Positions 1 to 9,060 are shown, counted from the stretch's first letter. The stretch is 64,000 nucleotides of DNA from Holophagales bacterium (GCA_016719485.1 JADJZB010000008.1:222155-286154); one strand, 5' to 3'. A program made the numbers and translations. The notes: generated by a model not told the origin, from the sequence alone.

Positions 1-1296
1 GCGCCGAGCCACGTCTCGGCGGTGATGTCGGGCGTCATGCTCAAGGTCGGCCTCTACGGCATCCTGCGCATCACGTCGCTCTACGGCGCGCCGCCCGCGT
101 GGTGGGGCGGCCTCCTCCTCGTCCTCGGCGTGGCGTCGGCGCTCTACGGGGCCGCGCTCGCCGCGGCGCAGAACGACCTCAAGCGCCTCCTCGCCTACTC
201 GAGCATCGAGAACGTCGGGATCGTCTCCACGGGAATCGGCGTCGCCCTCCTCGGGCGGTCCGCGGCGCGGCCGGAGTGGATCGCGCTGGGTCTCGGAGGG
301 GCGCTCCTGCACGTCCTCTTCCACTCCCTCTTCAAGCCGCTTCTCTTCCTGGGTGCCGGGGCGGTGATCCACGGGACGGGGACGCGGGAGATGGACCTCA
401 TGGGCGGCCTGCTGAGGAAGATGCCGAAGACGGGTGCCGCCTTCGCGGTCGGGTGCGCGGCCGTCGCGGCCCTGCCGCCCCTGAACGGCTTCTTCTCGGA
501 GTTCCTCGTCTACCTCGGCCTCCTCAGGGCCTTCGCGGGGCCGGGCGAGGCGCTCCTCGCGGGCTTTGCGGCGCCGGCTCTCGCGCTGGCGGGGGGCATC
601 GCGCTCGCCGCCTTCGTCAAGCTCTTCGGCATCGTCTTCCTCGGCAGTCCTCGCTCGGAGAAGGCGGAGCACGCCCACGAGCCGGGACTCGCGATGCGCG
701 TCCCGATCCTCGCGCTCGCGGCCGCCTGCCTCCTGGCCGGGCTCTCGTCGCCGTTCCTCTGTCCCGGGCTCGACGCGGCGACGTCCGCGTGGGCGGCGAA
801 GGCCCTCTCGCCGGTGCCGGCCCTCGCCACGGTGGCGCCCGTTGCAACCGTCGCGGCCTGGGGCGCCGCGTTCCTCGGCCTCCTCGCCCTCACCGCCGCC
901 GTGGCCGGTTTCCTCATCCGCAGGCGCACGGTTTCGCGAGGCCCGACGTGGGACTGCGGCTACGCCCGACCGACGGCGCGGATGCAATACACGGGGAGCT
1001 CCTTCGGCGACTGGATCGCGGCCCGCCTGACGCCCCGCGTCGCCGCAACCCTCCTCGAGGAGCGCCTTCCGGAGGGGATCTTTCCGCGGGGCGCGCGCGT
1101 TTCCGCCGCGGCGCCCGCCCGCGACCCGGTTCTCCTCAGGTTCCTCGAGCCGTTCGCCCGGCGCTGGGCCCGCCGCTTCTACGATCTTCACGCCCTGCAG
1201 GAGGGGCGGCTGACCATCTACCTCGTCTACGTCCTCGGGACCCTCATCGCGCTCCTGGCGTGGAGCGTTCTCCGCGGGTGGTTCCCGCCCCCGTGA
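1..1296 (+). CDS. HyfB-type proton-translocating antiporter subunit, copy 1 (5' partial)
   Basis: Membrane subunit of the Mrp/NuoL/HyfB antiporter family, which carries H+ or Na+ across the membrane in complex I-like and group 4 hydrogenase-like complexes. The gene enters the window already in frame, so its N-terminus is outside. Visible are many hydrophobic helices, the conserved QNDLKRLLAYSSIEN segment (lysine helix typical of the family, about residues 57-71 of the visible part), and HVLFHSLFKPLLFL. The C-terminal extension carries PTWDCGYARPTARMQY, a motif typical of HyfB and absent from plain NuoL. It overlaps the next gene by 4 bases (GTGA), so the two are translationally coupled. Family assignment is firm; ion specificity is not visible. 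Confidence 0.9.
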   Translation, partial: APSHVSAVMSGVMLKVGLYGILRITSLYGAPPAWWGGLLLVLGVASALYGAALAAAQNDLKRLLAYSSIENVGIVSTGIGVALLGRSAARPEWIALGLGGALLHVLFHSLFKPLLFLGAGAVIHGTGTREMDLMGGLLRKMPKTGAAFAVGCAAVAALPPLNGFFSEFLVYLGLLRAFAGPGEALLAGFAAPALALAGGIALAAFVKLFGIVFLGSPRSEKAEHAHEPGLAMRVPILALAAACLLAGLSSPFLCPGLDAATSAWAAKALSPVPALATVAPVATVAAWGAAFLGLLALTAAVAGFLIRRRTVSRGPTWDCGYARPTARMQYTGSSFGDWIAARLTPRVAATLLEERLPEGIFPRGARVSAAAPARDPVLLRFLEPFARRWARRFYDLHALQEGRLTIYLVYVLGTLIALLAWSVLRGWFPPP

Positions 1297-3260
1297 GCCT
1301 CCTCCTCGTCCTCGGCGGGGCGTTCCTCTGCGTGGCCGGAGGCGTGCCCGGGCTCTTCCTCCCGCCCGGCGCCACCGCGCGGCGCATCGCGACCGCGGGC
1401 TCCGTCGGCGGGTCCCTGCTCGGCCTCGTGGGGGCGGTGAGCGCCGCGGTGACGGGCCGGGTCGAGACGCTGACGCGCCCCTGGCCCCTTCCGGGGGCCG
1501 CGCTCCACGTCGAGCTCGACGCCCTCTCGGCGATCTTCCTCGTCCCGCTCTTCCTCGTCTCGGCGCTCGCGGCGATCAGCGGTAGCCGCTCGTTCGGCGA
1601 TGAGGAGCACCCCTCCGACGCGCGCCGGACCCGCTTCTTCTTCGGCCTCGCGACCGGCGCGATCGCCCTCGTCCTCGTCGCGCGCAACGGGCTCTTCTTC
1701 CTCGCGTCGTGGGAGGTCATGGCTCTCTCGGCCTTCTTCCTCGTGACGGCCGACCGTTCCTCCCGCGAGGCGCGCGACGCCGGGCGCCTCTACCTCTTCG
1801 CGACGCACGCCGGGACCCTCACCCTCTTCGGCTTCTTCTCGCAGCTCAGGCACCTCACGGGCTCGACCGAGCTCGTGCCGCTCCCGCCCGGAGTCGCCGG
1901 GACGGACGCCGGCACCGCCCTCTTCGTCCTCGCGCTCTTCGGGTTCGGCTTCAAGGCCGGCGTTCTCCCGCTCCACTTCTGGCTCCCGCCGGCGCACGCC
2001 GCCGCTCCGGCGCACGTCTCCGCGCTGATGTCGGGAGTCCTGATCAAGACGGGGATCTACGGCATCCTTCGTTTCACCGCGCTCGTTCCCGACCCGCCGG
2101 CCGCCTGGGGCGACGTGCTCCTCGTCCTCGGCGTGGCCTCGGCCGTCCTGGGCGTGGCCTTCGCGCTCGGGCAGCACGACCTCAAGCGCCTCCTGGCGTG
2201 GCACAGCGTCGAGAACATCGGGATCATCGTCCTCGGCCTCGGGGCCGGCCTCGCGGGACGCGCCGCGGGCCGGCCGGAGTGGGCGCTGCTGGGCCTCGCG
2301 GGCGCGCTCTTCCACGTCGTCAACCACGGCCTCTTCAAGTCGCTCCTTTTCCTCGGGGCGGGCGAGGTCGTCCACGTCGCCGGGACGCGCGACATGGACC
2401 GGATGGGGGGCTTCGGCCGCGTCCTCCCGAAGACGGCGTTTTTCTTCCTCGCCGGGGCCGTGGCGATCTCGGGCCTCCCGCCGCTGAACGGCTTCGCGAG
2501 CGAGTGGCTCGTCTACCTCGGCCTCTTCGAGAGGGCCCGCGCCTCGGGCGCGGACGCCCTCCGGGCCGCCTTCGCCGCGCCGGCGCTCGCCCTCACCGGG
2601 GCGCTGGCGCTCGCCTGTTTCGTGAAGGCGCACGGATCCGTCTTCCTCGGGAGCCTGCGGGGCGATCCTCCGCACGCGCACGGCGAGCCCGCTCTGCACG
2701 TCGCGCCGATGGCGGTCCTCGCCGGGGCCTGCGCGCTCCTGGGTCTGTGGCCCGCGGGGATCGCGCCCGCCCTCGCGCGTGCCAGCGCGATCGCCGCGCC
2801 CGGCCCGGTTCCGGCCGTTCCCCTCGCCGAGCTCGCCTCCCTCGTCACGGTCGGCCTCTCGGCGTTCGCGCTCGTGCTCCTCCTCGGGGCCGTCGGCCTG
2901 CTGCTGAGGCGGCGCCTCGCCGCGGCCGCTCCGACGGCCGGGCCGACGTGGGACTGCGGGTATGCCCGGCCGACCGCCCGGATGCAGTACACGGCCTCAT
3001 CGTTCGCACGAGGGCCCGTCGGCTACTTCGGGTGGGCGCTTCGTCCGCGCGCGAAGGGCGCGCCCGTCACGAAGCTGTTCCCCGTGACGGCCAGCTTCGA
3101 GAGCCACGTCCCCGACACCGTCCTGGACCGGGCCATCGTCCCGGCGTTCCGCGCCGGCGCGTGGGCCGCCCGACAGGGGCGGATCCTCCAGCAGGGAAGG
3201 ATCCAGCTCTACCTCCTCTACGTCGTCGCGACGCTCGTCGCGCTGCTGCTGCGGGTCTGA
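1293..3260 (+). CDS. HyfB-type proton-translocating antiporter subunit, copy 2
   Basis: Second antiporter subunit, about 655 residues, paralogous to the one before it. Start chosen at the GTG that overlaps the upstream stop; the reading frame stays open much further upstream but only as a shadow of the first gene. Signatures: about a dozen hydrophobic segments, HFWLPPAHAAAPAHVSALMS in the middle, QHDLKRLLAWHSVENIGI with the family's essential lysine, HVVNHGLFKSLLFLGAGEV, and the C-terminal PTWDCGYARPTARMQYTASS shared with copy 1. Two HyfB paralogues side by side imply a complex with two large antiporter modules in addition to the HyfF-like subunit downstream. Located in the cytoplasmic membrane. 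Confidence 0.9.
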   Translation: MSLLLVLGGAFLCVAGGVPGLFLPPGATARRIATAGSVGGSLLGLVGAVSAAVTGRVETLTRPWPLPGAALHVELDALSAIFLVPLFLVSALAAISGSRSFGDEEHPSDARRTRFFFGLATGAIALVLVARNGLFFLASWEVMALSAFFLVTADRSSREARDAGRLYLFATHAGTLTLFGFFSQLRHLTGSTELVPLPPGVAGTDAGTALFVLALFGFGFKAGVLPLHFWLPPAHAAAPAHVSALMSGVLIKTGIYGILRFTALVPDPPAAWGDVLLVLGVASAVLGVAFALGQHDLKRLLAWHSVENIGIIVLGLGAGLAGRAAGRPEWALLGLAGALFHVVNHGLFKSLLFLGAGEVVHVAGTRDMDRMGGFGRVLPKTAFFFLAGAVAISGLPPLNGFASEWLVYLGLFERARASGADALRAAFAAPALALTGALALACFVKAHGSVFLGSLRGDPPHAHGEPALHVAPMAVLAGACALLGLWPAGIAPALARASAIAAPGPVPAVPLAELASLVTVGLSAFALVLLLGAVGLLLRRRLAAAAPTAGPTWDCGYARPTARMQYTASSFARGPVGYFGWALRPRAKGAPVTKLFPVTASFESHVPDTVLDRAIVPAFRAGAWAARQGRILQQGRIQLYLLYVVATLVALLLRV

Positions 3261-3274
3261 CCCGGGGAGATCCG

Positions 3275-4177
3275 ATGATCGACACGCTCGTCCACGTCCT
3301 CCTCGTCCTCGCGCTCCCGCCCCTCCTGCCGGGGGTGATCGCGAGAACGAAGGCGGCCTTCGCCGGCCGGAACGGCCCGCCCCTGCTCCAGGGCTACTAC
3401 GACCTGGCCAGGCTCCTCCGGAAGGGGAGCGTCCTTCCCGCGGGCTCGGGGTGGGTCTTCCTCGCCGGCCCGGTCGCGGGCGTGGCGGCGCCCCTGTTCG
3501 CCTCGCTCCTCCTGCCGTTCGGCGGGCACTCGGCGCCGGTCTCCTTCGCGGGCGACATGATCCTCTTCGCCTACGTCCTCGCCCTCTCGCGCTTCTTCAC
3601 GGCGACCGCGGCGCTCGACACGGGCTCCGCCTTCGAGGGAATGGGAGCCGCGCGCGAGGTCGCCTTCTCCTGCCTCGCCGAGCCCGCGCTCTTCTTCGGA
3701 TTCGTGGCGCTCGCCCGGATCTCCGGGTCGCTCTCGCTCTCGACGATGCTCGGGACGGGGCCGGGGTGGGTGACGGCCGGAGCGCCGCTCGTCCTCGTCG
3801 CGGCGAGCTGGGCCGTCGTCCTCCTCGCCGAGAACTGCCGGATCCCCTTCGACGACCCGAACACCCACCTCGAGCTGACGATGATCCACGAGGTGATGGT
3901 CCTCGACCACGGCGGTCCCGCGTTCGGCCTCGTCCTCTACGGGGCGGCGATGAAGCTCTTCGTCCTCTCGGCCCTGTTTCTCAGGGTCGTCTTCCCGTTC
4001 AACGTGACCGACCCCCGCCTCGACTGGATCGCGTTCGTCGCCGGCATCCTCCTCGTCGCCATCTCGATCGGCGTCGTCGAGTCGGTCATGGCCCGCCTGA
4101 GGCTCGTGAAGGTGCCGCAGCTCCTCGTCGGAGCCTGCGTCCTCTCGGCCTTCGGCATGCTCCTCCTGGCGCGGTGA
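3275..4177 (+). CDS. HyfC/NuoH-like membrane subunit
   Basis: About 300 residues, homologous to HyfC/HycD and to complex I subunit NuoH, the membrane anchor that docks the hydrophilic redox arm. ATG start preceded by a purine-rich GGGGAGA. Diagnostic are EGMGAAREVAFS around residue 115 and the family signature ENCRIPFDDPNTHLELTMIH around residue 190, both part of the loops facing the quinone-like cavity and the large subunit. About eight hydrophobic segments. Lies 14 bases after copy 2 of HyfB and 4 bases before the HyfE-like gene, in the conserved hyfB-C-E-F-G-I order. Strong family call. Confidence 0.92.
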   Translation: MIDTLVHVLLVLALPPLLPGVIARTKAAFAGRNGPPLLQGYYDLARLLRKGSVLPAGSGWVFLAGPVAGVAAPLFASLLLPFGGHSAPVSFAGDMILFAYVLALSRFFTATAALDTGSAFEGMGAAREVAFSCLAEPALFFGFVALARISGSLSLSTMLGTGPGWVTAGAPLVLVAASWAVVLLAENCRIPFDDPNTHLELTMIHEVMVLDHGGPAFGLVLYGAAMKLFVLSALFLRVVFPFNVTDPRLDWIAFVAGILLVAISIGVVESVMARLRLVKVPQLLVGACVLSAFGMLLLAR

Positions 4178-4181
4178 TGCG

Positions 4182-4823
4182 ATGACGCACCCGGTCGACA
4201 TCCTCCTCGTCGTCGTCATCCTCCTGAACTTCCTCGTCCTCGGGACGCCGTCCCTCAGGATGACGATCCGCGGCGCCGCCCTCCAGGGGGCTGTCCTGGC
4301 GGTCCTTCCGCTCCTCGTGCACCGCGGTTTCGGCTGGCGGGTCGCGGCGATCGCGATCGCGACGATGGCGATCAAGGGGGTCCTGATCCCGGGCCTTCTC
4401 GAGAAGGCGATGCGCGACATCCACATCCGGCACGAGGTGGAGCCCTACGTCGGGTTCGTCCCGTCGCTGTTCCTCTGCGCCGTCGGAACGGGTCTCGCCA
4501 TCCTCTTCGCCGGGAACCTCCCGCTCGCGCCCGAGCACGTCGGGACCCTCATCGTCCCCGCCTCCCTCGCGACGCTCCTCTCCGGCTTCCTCGTCCTGAC
4601 GACGCGGCGCAAGGCCATCTCGCAGGTCGTCGGCTACCTGATCCTGGAGAACGGCATCTTCATCTTCGGCCAGCTCCTCATCGAGGCGATGCCCTTCCTC
4701 GTCGAGGCCGGGGTCCTCCTCGACCTCTTCGTCGGCATCTTCATCATGGGGATCGTCATCAACCACATCCGGCAGGAGTTCTCGTCGCTCGACACGGACC
4801 TCCTCTCGGAGCTGAAGGACTGA
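4182..4823 (+). CDS. HyfE-like membrane subunit (NuoK/MnhC-related)
   Basis: Small membrane protein of 213 residues with about six hydrophobic helices. Length, position between the HyfC and HyfF homologues and segments such as TTRRKAISQVVGYLILENGIF in the middle match the hydrogenase-4 component E family, related in its C-terminal half to NuoK. It probably forms part of the proton path linking the antiporter subunits to the HyfC-like anchor. Four bases separate it from the upstream stop. The C-terminus ends with a short charged tail. Confidence rests on context plus the recognisable NuoK-like core. Confidence 0.85.
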   Translation: MTHPVDILLVVVILLNFLVLGTPSLRMTIRGAALQGAVLAVLPLLVHRGFGWRVAAIAIATMAIKGVLIPGLLEKAMRDIHIRHEVEPYVGFVPSLFLCAVGTGLAILFAGNLPLAPEHVGTLIVPASLATLLSGFLVLTTRRKAISQVVGYLILENGIFIFGQLLIEAMPFLVEAGVLLDLFVGIFIMGIVINHIRQEFSSLDTDLLSELKD

Positions 4824-4839
4824 CCGGGAGGAAGACGAC

Positions 4840-6273
4840 GTGGAGATCGGTCTCGTCCTCCTCCCGCTCGCCGCCGCCGTCGTGGCCGCGGTCGTCCCCT
4901 CGCAGAGGGTCCGGCCGCTCGTCGTCCCGGTGGCGGCGTGCCTCCACCTCGCCCTCTTCGCCGCCATCCTCGCCGGCGGCGTCAGCTCCGGCCGCGGTGT
5001 CTGGCTGAGGCTCGACCCGCTCGCCACCGTCATCCTCGGGACGGTCAGCGTCCTCTTCCTCCTCATCGCCTTCTACGTGCCCGGGTATCTCGAGCTGCGC
5101 CCCGACCGCGACAACCGGGTCTTCTGCGCGGTCCTCCTCTTCTTCCTGGCGATGACCTCCCTCCTCGCGCTCGCCCAGCACCTCGGGCTCCTCTGGGTCG
5201 CCATGGAGGCGACGACGCTCGCCACGGCGCCGCTCCTCTACTTCAACAGGACGGCCCGGTCGCTCGAGGCGACCTGGAAGTACCTGATGATCGGGTCGGT
5301 CGGCATCGCCATCGCGCTCCTCGGCTCGCTCTTCCTCGCGTACTCCGCCCACCTCGGCGGGGGCGAGCCGTCGCTCCTGTTCGAGGACCTGCTCGCCGGG
5401 GCGGGCGCGTTCTCGCGGCCGTGGCTGCGCGCCGCGTTCGTCCTCCTCCTCGTCGGCTACGGGACGAAGATGGGCCTGGCGCCGCTCCACACCTGGAAGC
5501 CCGACGCCTACGGCGAGGCGCCCGGGCTCGTCGGCGCGCTCCTGGCCGGCGGGATGACGAACTGCGCGTTCCTCGCGCTCCTGCGCGTCTACCGCGTCGT
5601 GAACGCGGCGGGAGAGGGCGCCTTCGCCCGCGAGCTCCTCGTCTTCATGGGGCTCCTCTCCATCGGCCTGGCGGCCGTCTTCGTCGTGAGGCAGCGCGAC
5701 ATCAAGCGGATGCTCGCCTACTCGAGCGTCGAGCACGTCGGCATCCTCGTCCTCGGCATCGGCCTCGGCGGGATCGGCGTCTTCGGCGCCCTCCTCCACG
5801 CGATCAACAACGGCCTGACGAAGGGGATCCTCTTCCTGGCGGCGGGGAACATCCAGCGGGCGTACGGGAGCAAGAGCACCGACGAGATCTCGGGGGCCAT
5901 CTCGCGCCTCCCCATCTCGGGGAGCCTCTTCCTCGTCGGCTTCTTCGCGATCACGGGCTCCCCGCCGTTCGGCCCGTTCGTCAGCGAGTTCACCATCGTG
6001 AACGCCGCGATCGGGGGAGGACACCCGGTCGCCGGAACGCTCTTTCTCGTCCTCCTCGGGGTCATCTTCATCGGGATGGGCTCGACCGTCCTCTCCGCCG
6101 TCCAGGGCCGGCCGGGGACCTCCTCGGCGGGGACACCGTACAAGGACGACCTGGCCCGGACCGCTCCGATCCTCGTCGCGGCCGCGCTCGTCCTCTTCCT
6201 CGGTCTCTACCTTCCCGCTCCTCTCGTGAGCCTCCTCGAACGAGCGTCGGCGGGCCTGGAGGCGCTGCCGTGA
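4840..6273 (+). CDS. HyfF-like antiporter subunit (NuoN/NuoM family)
   Basis: 477-residue member of the proton-conducting transporter family, third antiporter-like subunit of the operon. GTG start after a good Shine-Dalgarno (GGGAGGAAG). Signatures: LAPLHTWKPDAYGEAP around residue 212 with the family histidine/lysine, the RQRDIKRMLAYSSVEHVGIL helix near residue 286, and HAINNGLTKGILFL. It lacks the C-terminal WDCGY module found in the two HyfB paralogues and is closer in length to NuoM/NuoN. It overlaps the next gene by 4 bases (GTGA). Role: ion translocation driven by the redox arm. Confidence 0.9.
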   Translation: MEIGLVLLPLAAAVVAAVVPSQRVRPLVVPVAACLHLALFAAILAGGVSSGRGVWLRLDPLATVILGTVSVLFLLIAFYVPGYLELRPDRDNRVFCAVLLFFLAMTSLLALAQHLGLLWVAMEATTLATAPLLYFNRTARSLEATWKYLMIGSVGIAIALLGSLFLAYSAHLGGGEPSLLFEDLLAGAGAFSRPWLRAAFVLLLVGYGTKMGLAPLHTWKPDAYGEAPGLVGALLAGGMTNCAFLALLRVYRVVNAAGEGAFARELLVFMGLLSIGLAAVFVVRQRDIKRMLAYSSVEHVGILVLGIGLGGIGVFGALLHAINNGLTKGILFLAAGNIQRAYGSKSTDEISGAISRLPISGSLFLVGFFAITGSPPFGPFVSEFTIVNAAIGGGHPVAGTLFLVLLGVIFIGMGSTVLSAVQGRPGTSSAGTPYKDDLARTAPILVAAALVLFLGLYLPAPLVSLLERASAGLEALP

Positions 6274-7796
6274 CGGAGGGCGTCTTCACCCGCACGCGAA
6301 ACGGGGCGGCGCTCCCCCTCTCGCGCGTCCCCGTCTCCGATTTCGATGCGTTCCGCGGCGCACTCCTCGGCGATCTCGCGGCCGGCCGCCGGCTCGTCTC
6401 CTTCTTCGCCACGCCGGAGGCGGGCGCGGCCGCGGCGCTCTGGGCGGTCGTCGCCGACGACGGCCCCGGGACGCTCGCCGTCGCGCGCACCGTCCTCGAA
6501 GACGACGGCTTCCCGTCGCTGACACCGGCGGCCCCGCAGGTCCACCTCTTCGAGAGGGAGATGGCCGAGCAGCTCGGCCTGAAGCCCCAGGGCCACCCGT
6601 GGCTCAAGCCGGTCCGCTACCGGCCGTCCTGGCGGGCGGGCCACGACGCGTGGGGGAGGCCGGAGGGCGAGCCGATCCTGCCCGCCGTCGGCGACTTCTT
6701 CCGCGTCGAGGGAGACGAGGTCCACGAGGTGGCCGTCGGCCCGGTCCACGCGGGGGTCATCGAGCCGGGGCACTTCCGCTTCCAGTGTCACGGCGAGCGC
6801 GTCTTCCACCTCGAGATCGCCCTCGGCTTTCAGCACCGCGGCGTCGAGGAGTCCCTCCTCGGCGGGCCCCACCGGCAGACCGTCGCGCGCATCGAAACCC
6901 TCGCCGGCGACACGACGATCGGCCACGCGACGGCTTATGCGCAGGCGCTGGAAGCGCTCTCGGGAACCTCCGTCCCGCCGCGGGCGCAGGCGATCCGCGG
7001 CATCGCGCTCGAGCTGGAGCGCCTCGCGAACCACACGGGCGACCTCGGCGCCCTCGCGGGAGACGTCGGGTTCCTGCCGACGGCCTCCTTCTGCGGGCGG
7101 CTCCGCGGCGACTTCCTCAACATGACCGCGCTCCTTTGCGGCAACCGTTTCGGCCGCGGCCTCGTCCGTCCCGGCGGGACGCTCGTCGACCTCGACGACG
7201 CGCTGGCCGCCGAGCTCGGGCGCCGGCTGGAAGAGACCATGAAGGACCTGCGCGGGGCGGCCGAGCTCCTCTTCGGGGCCGCGACCGTCCTGGCGCGGTT
7301 CGAAGGCACGGGCCGCGTCGATCCGGCGACGGCCGAATCGCTCGGCCTCGTCGGCCCCGCGGCGCGGGCGTGCGGCATCGACCAGGACGTCCGGCGCGAC
7401 CACCCGACCGGGATCTACCGGTTCACGCACGTTCCCGTGATGACGGCCCACGACGGCGACGTGAACGCGCGCGCCTTCGTGCGCTGGCTCGAGGCGCAGC
7501 GCTCCCACGATTTCGTGAAGGCGCAGCTCGCCGCCCTCCCGAAGGGAACGATTCGCGCGCCGGAAAAGCCGATCCGGCCAGAGCACGTCGCCATCTCGCT
7601 CGTCGAGGGGTGGCGCGGCGAGATCGCGCACGTCGCCGTCACCGACGCCGAAGGGCGCTTCGCGCGCTACAAGGTCGTCGACCCGTCGTTTCACAACTGG
7701 ATGGGCCTGGCGATGGCGCTGCGCAACGAAGAGATCTCCGACTTCCCTCTCTCCAACAAGAGCTTCAACCTCTCCTACTGCGGGCACGACCTGTGA
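6270..7796 (+). CDS. Fused NuoC-NuoD-like (HyfG-type) large subunit without NiFe ligands
   Basis: 508-residue hydrophilic subunit. Residues about 1-130 match the 30-kDa NuoC domain (FEREMAEQLGLKPQGHPWLK), and the rest matches the 49-kDa NuoD/hydrogenase large subunit. Active group 4 hydrogenases bind NiFe through a CxxC in the L1 motif and another CxxC near the C-terminus. Here L1 reads ARIETLAGDTTIGHA with no cysteine, and the C-terminal motif reads FNLSYCGHDL with a single cysteine. The metal site is therefore lost, as in the Ehr complexes and complex I. GTG start overlaps the previous stop. No C-terminal maturation peptide is evident. The real substrate or electron partner is unknown. Confidence 0.9.
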   Translation: MTEGVFTRTRNGAALPLSRVPVSDFDAFRGALLGDLAAGRRLVSFFATPEAGAAAALWAVVADDGPGTLAVARTVLEDDGFPSLTPAAPQVHLFEREMAEQLGLKPQGHPWLKPVRYRPSWRAGHDAWGRPEGEPILPAVGDFFRVEGDEVHEVAVGPVHAGVIEPGHFRFQCHGERVFHLEIALGFQHRGVEESLLGGPHRQTVARIETLAGDTTIGHATAYAQALEALSGTSVPPRAQAIRGIALELERLANHTGDLGALAGDVGFLPTASFCGRLRGDFLNMTALLCGNRFGRGLVRPGGTLVDLDDALAAELGRRLEETMKDLRGAAELLFGAATVLARFEGTGRVDPATAESLGLVGPAARACGIDQDVRRDHPTGIYRFTHVPVMTAHDGDVNARAFVRWLEAQRSHDFVKAQLAALPKGTIRAPEKPIRPEHVAISLVEGWRGEIAHVAVTDAEGRFARYKVVDPSFHNWMGLAMALRNEEISDFPLSNKSFNLSYCGHDL

Positions 7797-7806
7797 GGAG
7801 GCCGGG

Positions 7807-8592
7807 ATGATCAGGACCCTCCTCGCGCGGATGTCCCAGAAGCACCGGACGATCCTCTGGCCGGACGGCCCCGCTCCGGCGCTCGCCCAGCGTTACCGCG
7901 GCCTTCCGGCGATCGACACGGCCCGCTGCCCCGAGGGGTGCCGCGACTGCGCCAGCGTCTGCCCCACGGAGGCGATCTCGTTCGCCGGAGGAAAGCCGCA
8001 GCTCGACCTCGGCCGCTGCCTCTTCTGTCCCGAGTGCGAGGCGGCGTGCCCCGAGAAGGCGATCTCGTTCACGAGCGACTACCGGCTCTCGGTCCGCGCG
8101 CGCGACGACCTCCGCCTCGAGGGGGCGGCGCTGCCGCTCGCGAAGGCGCTCGATGCGAAGCTCCTCTCGCTCTTCGGCCGGTCGCTGAAGCTCCGGCAGG
8201 TGAGCGCGGGGGGGTGCAACGCCTGCGAGGCCGACGTGAACGTCCTCGGGACGATCGGCTGGGACCTCGGGCGCTTCGGCATCCAGGTCGTCGCCTCGCC
8301 GCGGCACGCGGACGGACTCCTGATCACCGGCCCCGTCACGAAGAACATGGAGCTCGCGCTGAAGAAGACGTGGGACGCCGTTCCGCCGCCGAAGATCGTC
8401 ATCGCCGTCGGCGCCTGCGCGATCTCGGGCGGGCCCTACCACGACCGCCCCGAGCAGCTCGGAGGGGCCGCGGCCGTCGTTCCCGTCGACCTCTTCGTCC
8501 CGGGTTGTCCGCCCCACCCGCTCACGATCCTCGACGGTCTCCTCAGGCTCCTCGGAAGGCTCGAGGACGAGGGCCGGGTCCCGCCACGCTGA
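7807..8592 (+). CDS. Fused two-cluster ferredoxin and NuoB/HyfI-like small subunit
   Basis: 261-residue iron-sulfur subunit with an excellent ribosome site (GAGGAGG). N-terminal 80 residues hold two 4Fe-4S motifs, CPEGCRDCASVCP and CLFCPECEAACP, equivalent to HyfH/NuoI. From about residue 125 it matches the group 4 hydrogenase small subunit: GGCNACEAD, GACAISGG and PGCPPHP supply the four cysteines of the proximal 4Fe-4S cluster. The proximal cluster is thus intact although the partner large subunit has lost its NiFe site. HyfH and HyfI are usually separate genes, so this is a fusion. It probably passes electrons from a soluble donor into the membrane arm. Confidence 0.9.
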   Translation: MIRTLLARMSQKHRTILWPDGPAPALAQRYRGLPAIDTARCPEGCRDCASVCPTEAISFAGGKPQLDLGRCLFCPECEAACPEKAISFTSDYRLSVRARDDLRLEGAALPLAKALDAKLLSLFGRSLKLRQVSAGGCNACEADVNVLGTIGWDLGRFGIQVVASPRHADGLLITGPVTKNMELALKKTWDAVPPPKIVIAVGACAISGGPYHDRPEQLGGAAAVVPVDLFVPGCPPHPLTILDGLLRLLGRLEDEGRVPPR

Positions 8593-8608
8593 TGCGAGGG
8601 ACGTCCTG

Positions 8609-8977
8609 ATGCACGAGCTCTCCCTCGTCGCCGACATCTACCGCACGGCCCGCAAGGCGGTCGACGACACCGGCGCCGGCCCGCACCGGATCGAGGTCGT
8701 CCGCCTCGCCGTCGGCGAGCTGGCCGCCGTGGAGCCCGATCTCCTCGTATTCGCCTGGGAAGCGGTGACGGCGGGGACGCCCGACGCAGGCTCCCGCCTC
8801 GACGTCGACTTCCGGCCCGCGAAGCAGACCTGCGCCGCCTGCGGCGTCATCCCCGAGCGCGCGGCCGGAACCTGGCTGCGCCTCTGCCCGCGCTGCCAGG
8901 GGCCGCTCGGGATCGAAGGGGGTGACGAGCTCGACGTTTTGAACGTGACGTTCGAGGAGCCGGACGCGCCGGGCTGA
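8609..8977 (+). CDS. hypA: Hydrogenase nickel-insertion protein HypA
   Basis: 122 residues beginning with the diagnostic MHELSL; the first Met-His-Glu is the nickel-binding site. The zinc site is visible as CAACG and CPRCQ near residues 73-95. HypA delivers nickel to hydrogenase large subunits together with HypB. It lies 16 bases after the small subunit and looks like the last gene of the operon. This is odd because the adjacent large subunit cannot bind NiFe, so HypA must serve another hydrogenase or be a relic of operon ancestry. hypF lies 3.6 kb away on the opposite strand. Confidence 0.92.
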   Translation: MHELSLVADIYRTARKAVDDTGAGPHRIEVVRLAVGELAAVEPDLLVFAWEAVTAGTPDAGSRLDVDFRPAKQTCAACGVIPERAAGTWLRLCPRCQGPLGIEGGDELDVLNVTFEEPDAPG

Positions 8978-9060
8978 CCCGCCCGGGGCGCGGCAGACGC
9001 CCGGTTCTGCTGCAGCCGCGCTTCGTCCGGTGACGCCACTCGGGTAGGCTCGGTCGCACC

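Noticed and set aside
1227..2699. Large minus-strand coding region opposite the HyfB genes
   Set aside because: Composition is Glu/Arg/Gly-rich with no domains; it is the usual antisense shadow in GC-rich DNA.
6270..7796. Active NiFe hydrogenase large subunit
   Set aside because: Both cysteine pairs that hold NiFe are missing, although the fold and neighbours are hydrogenase-like.
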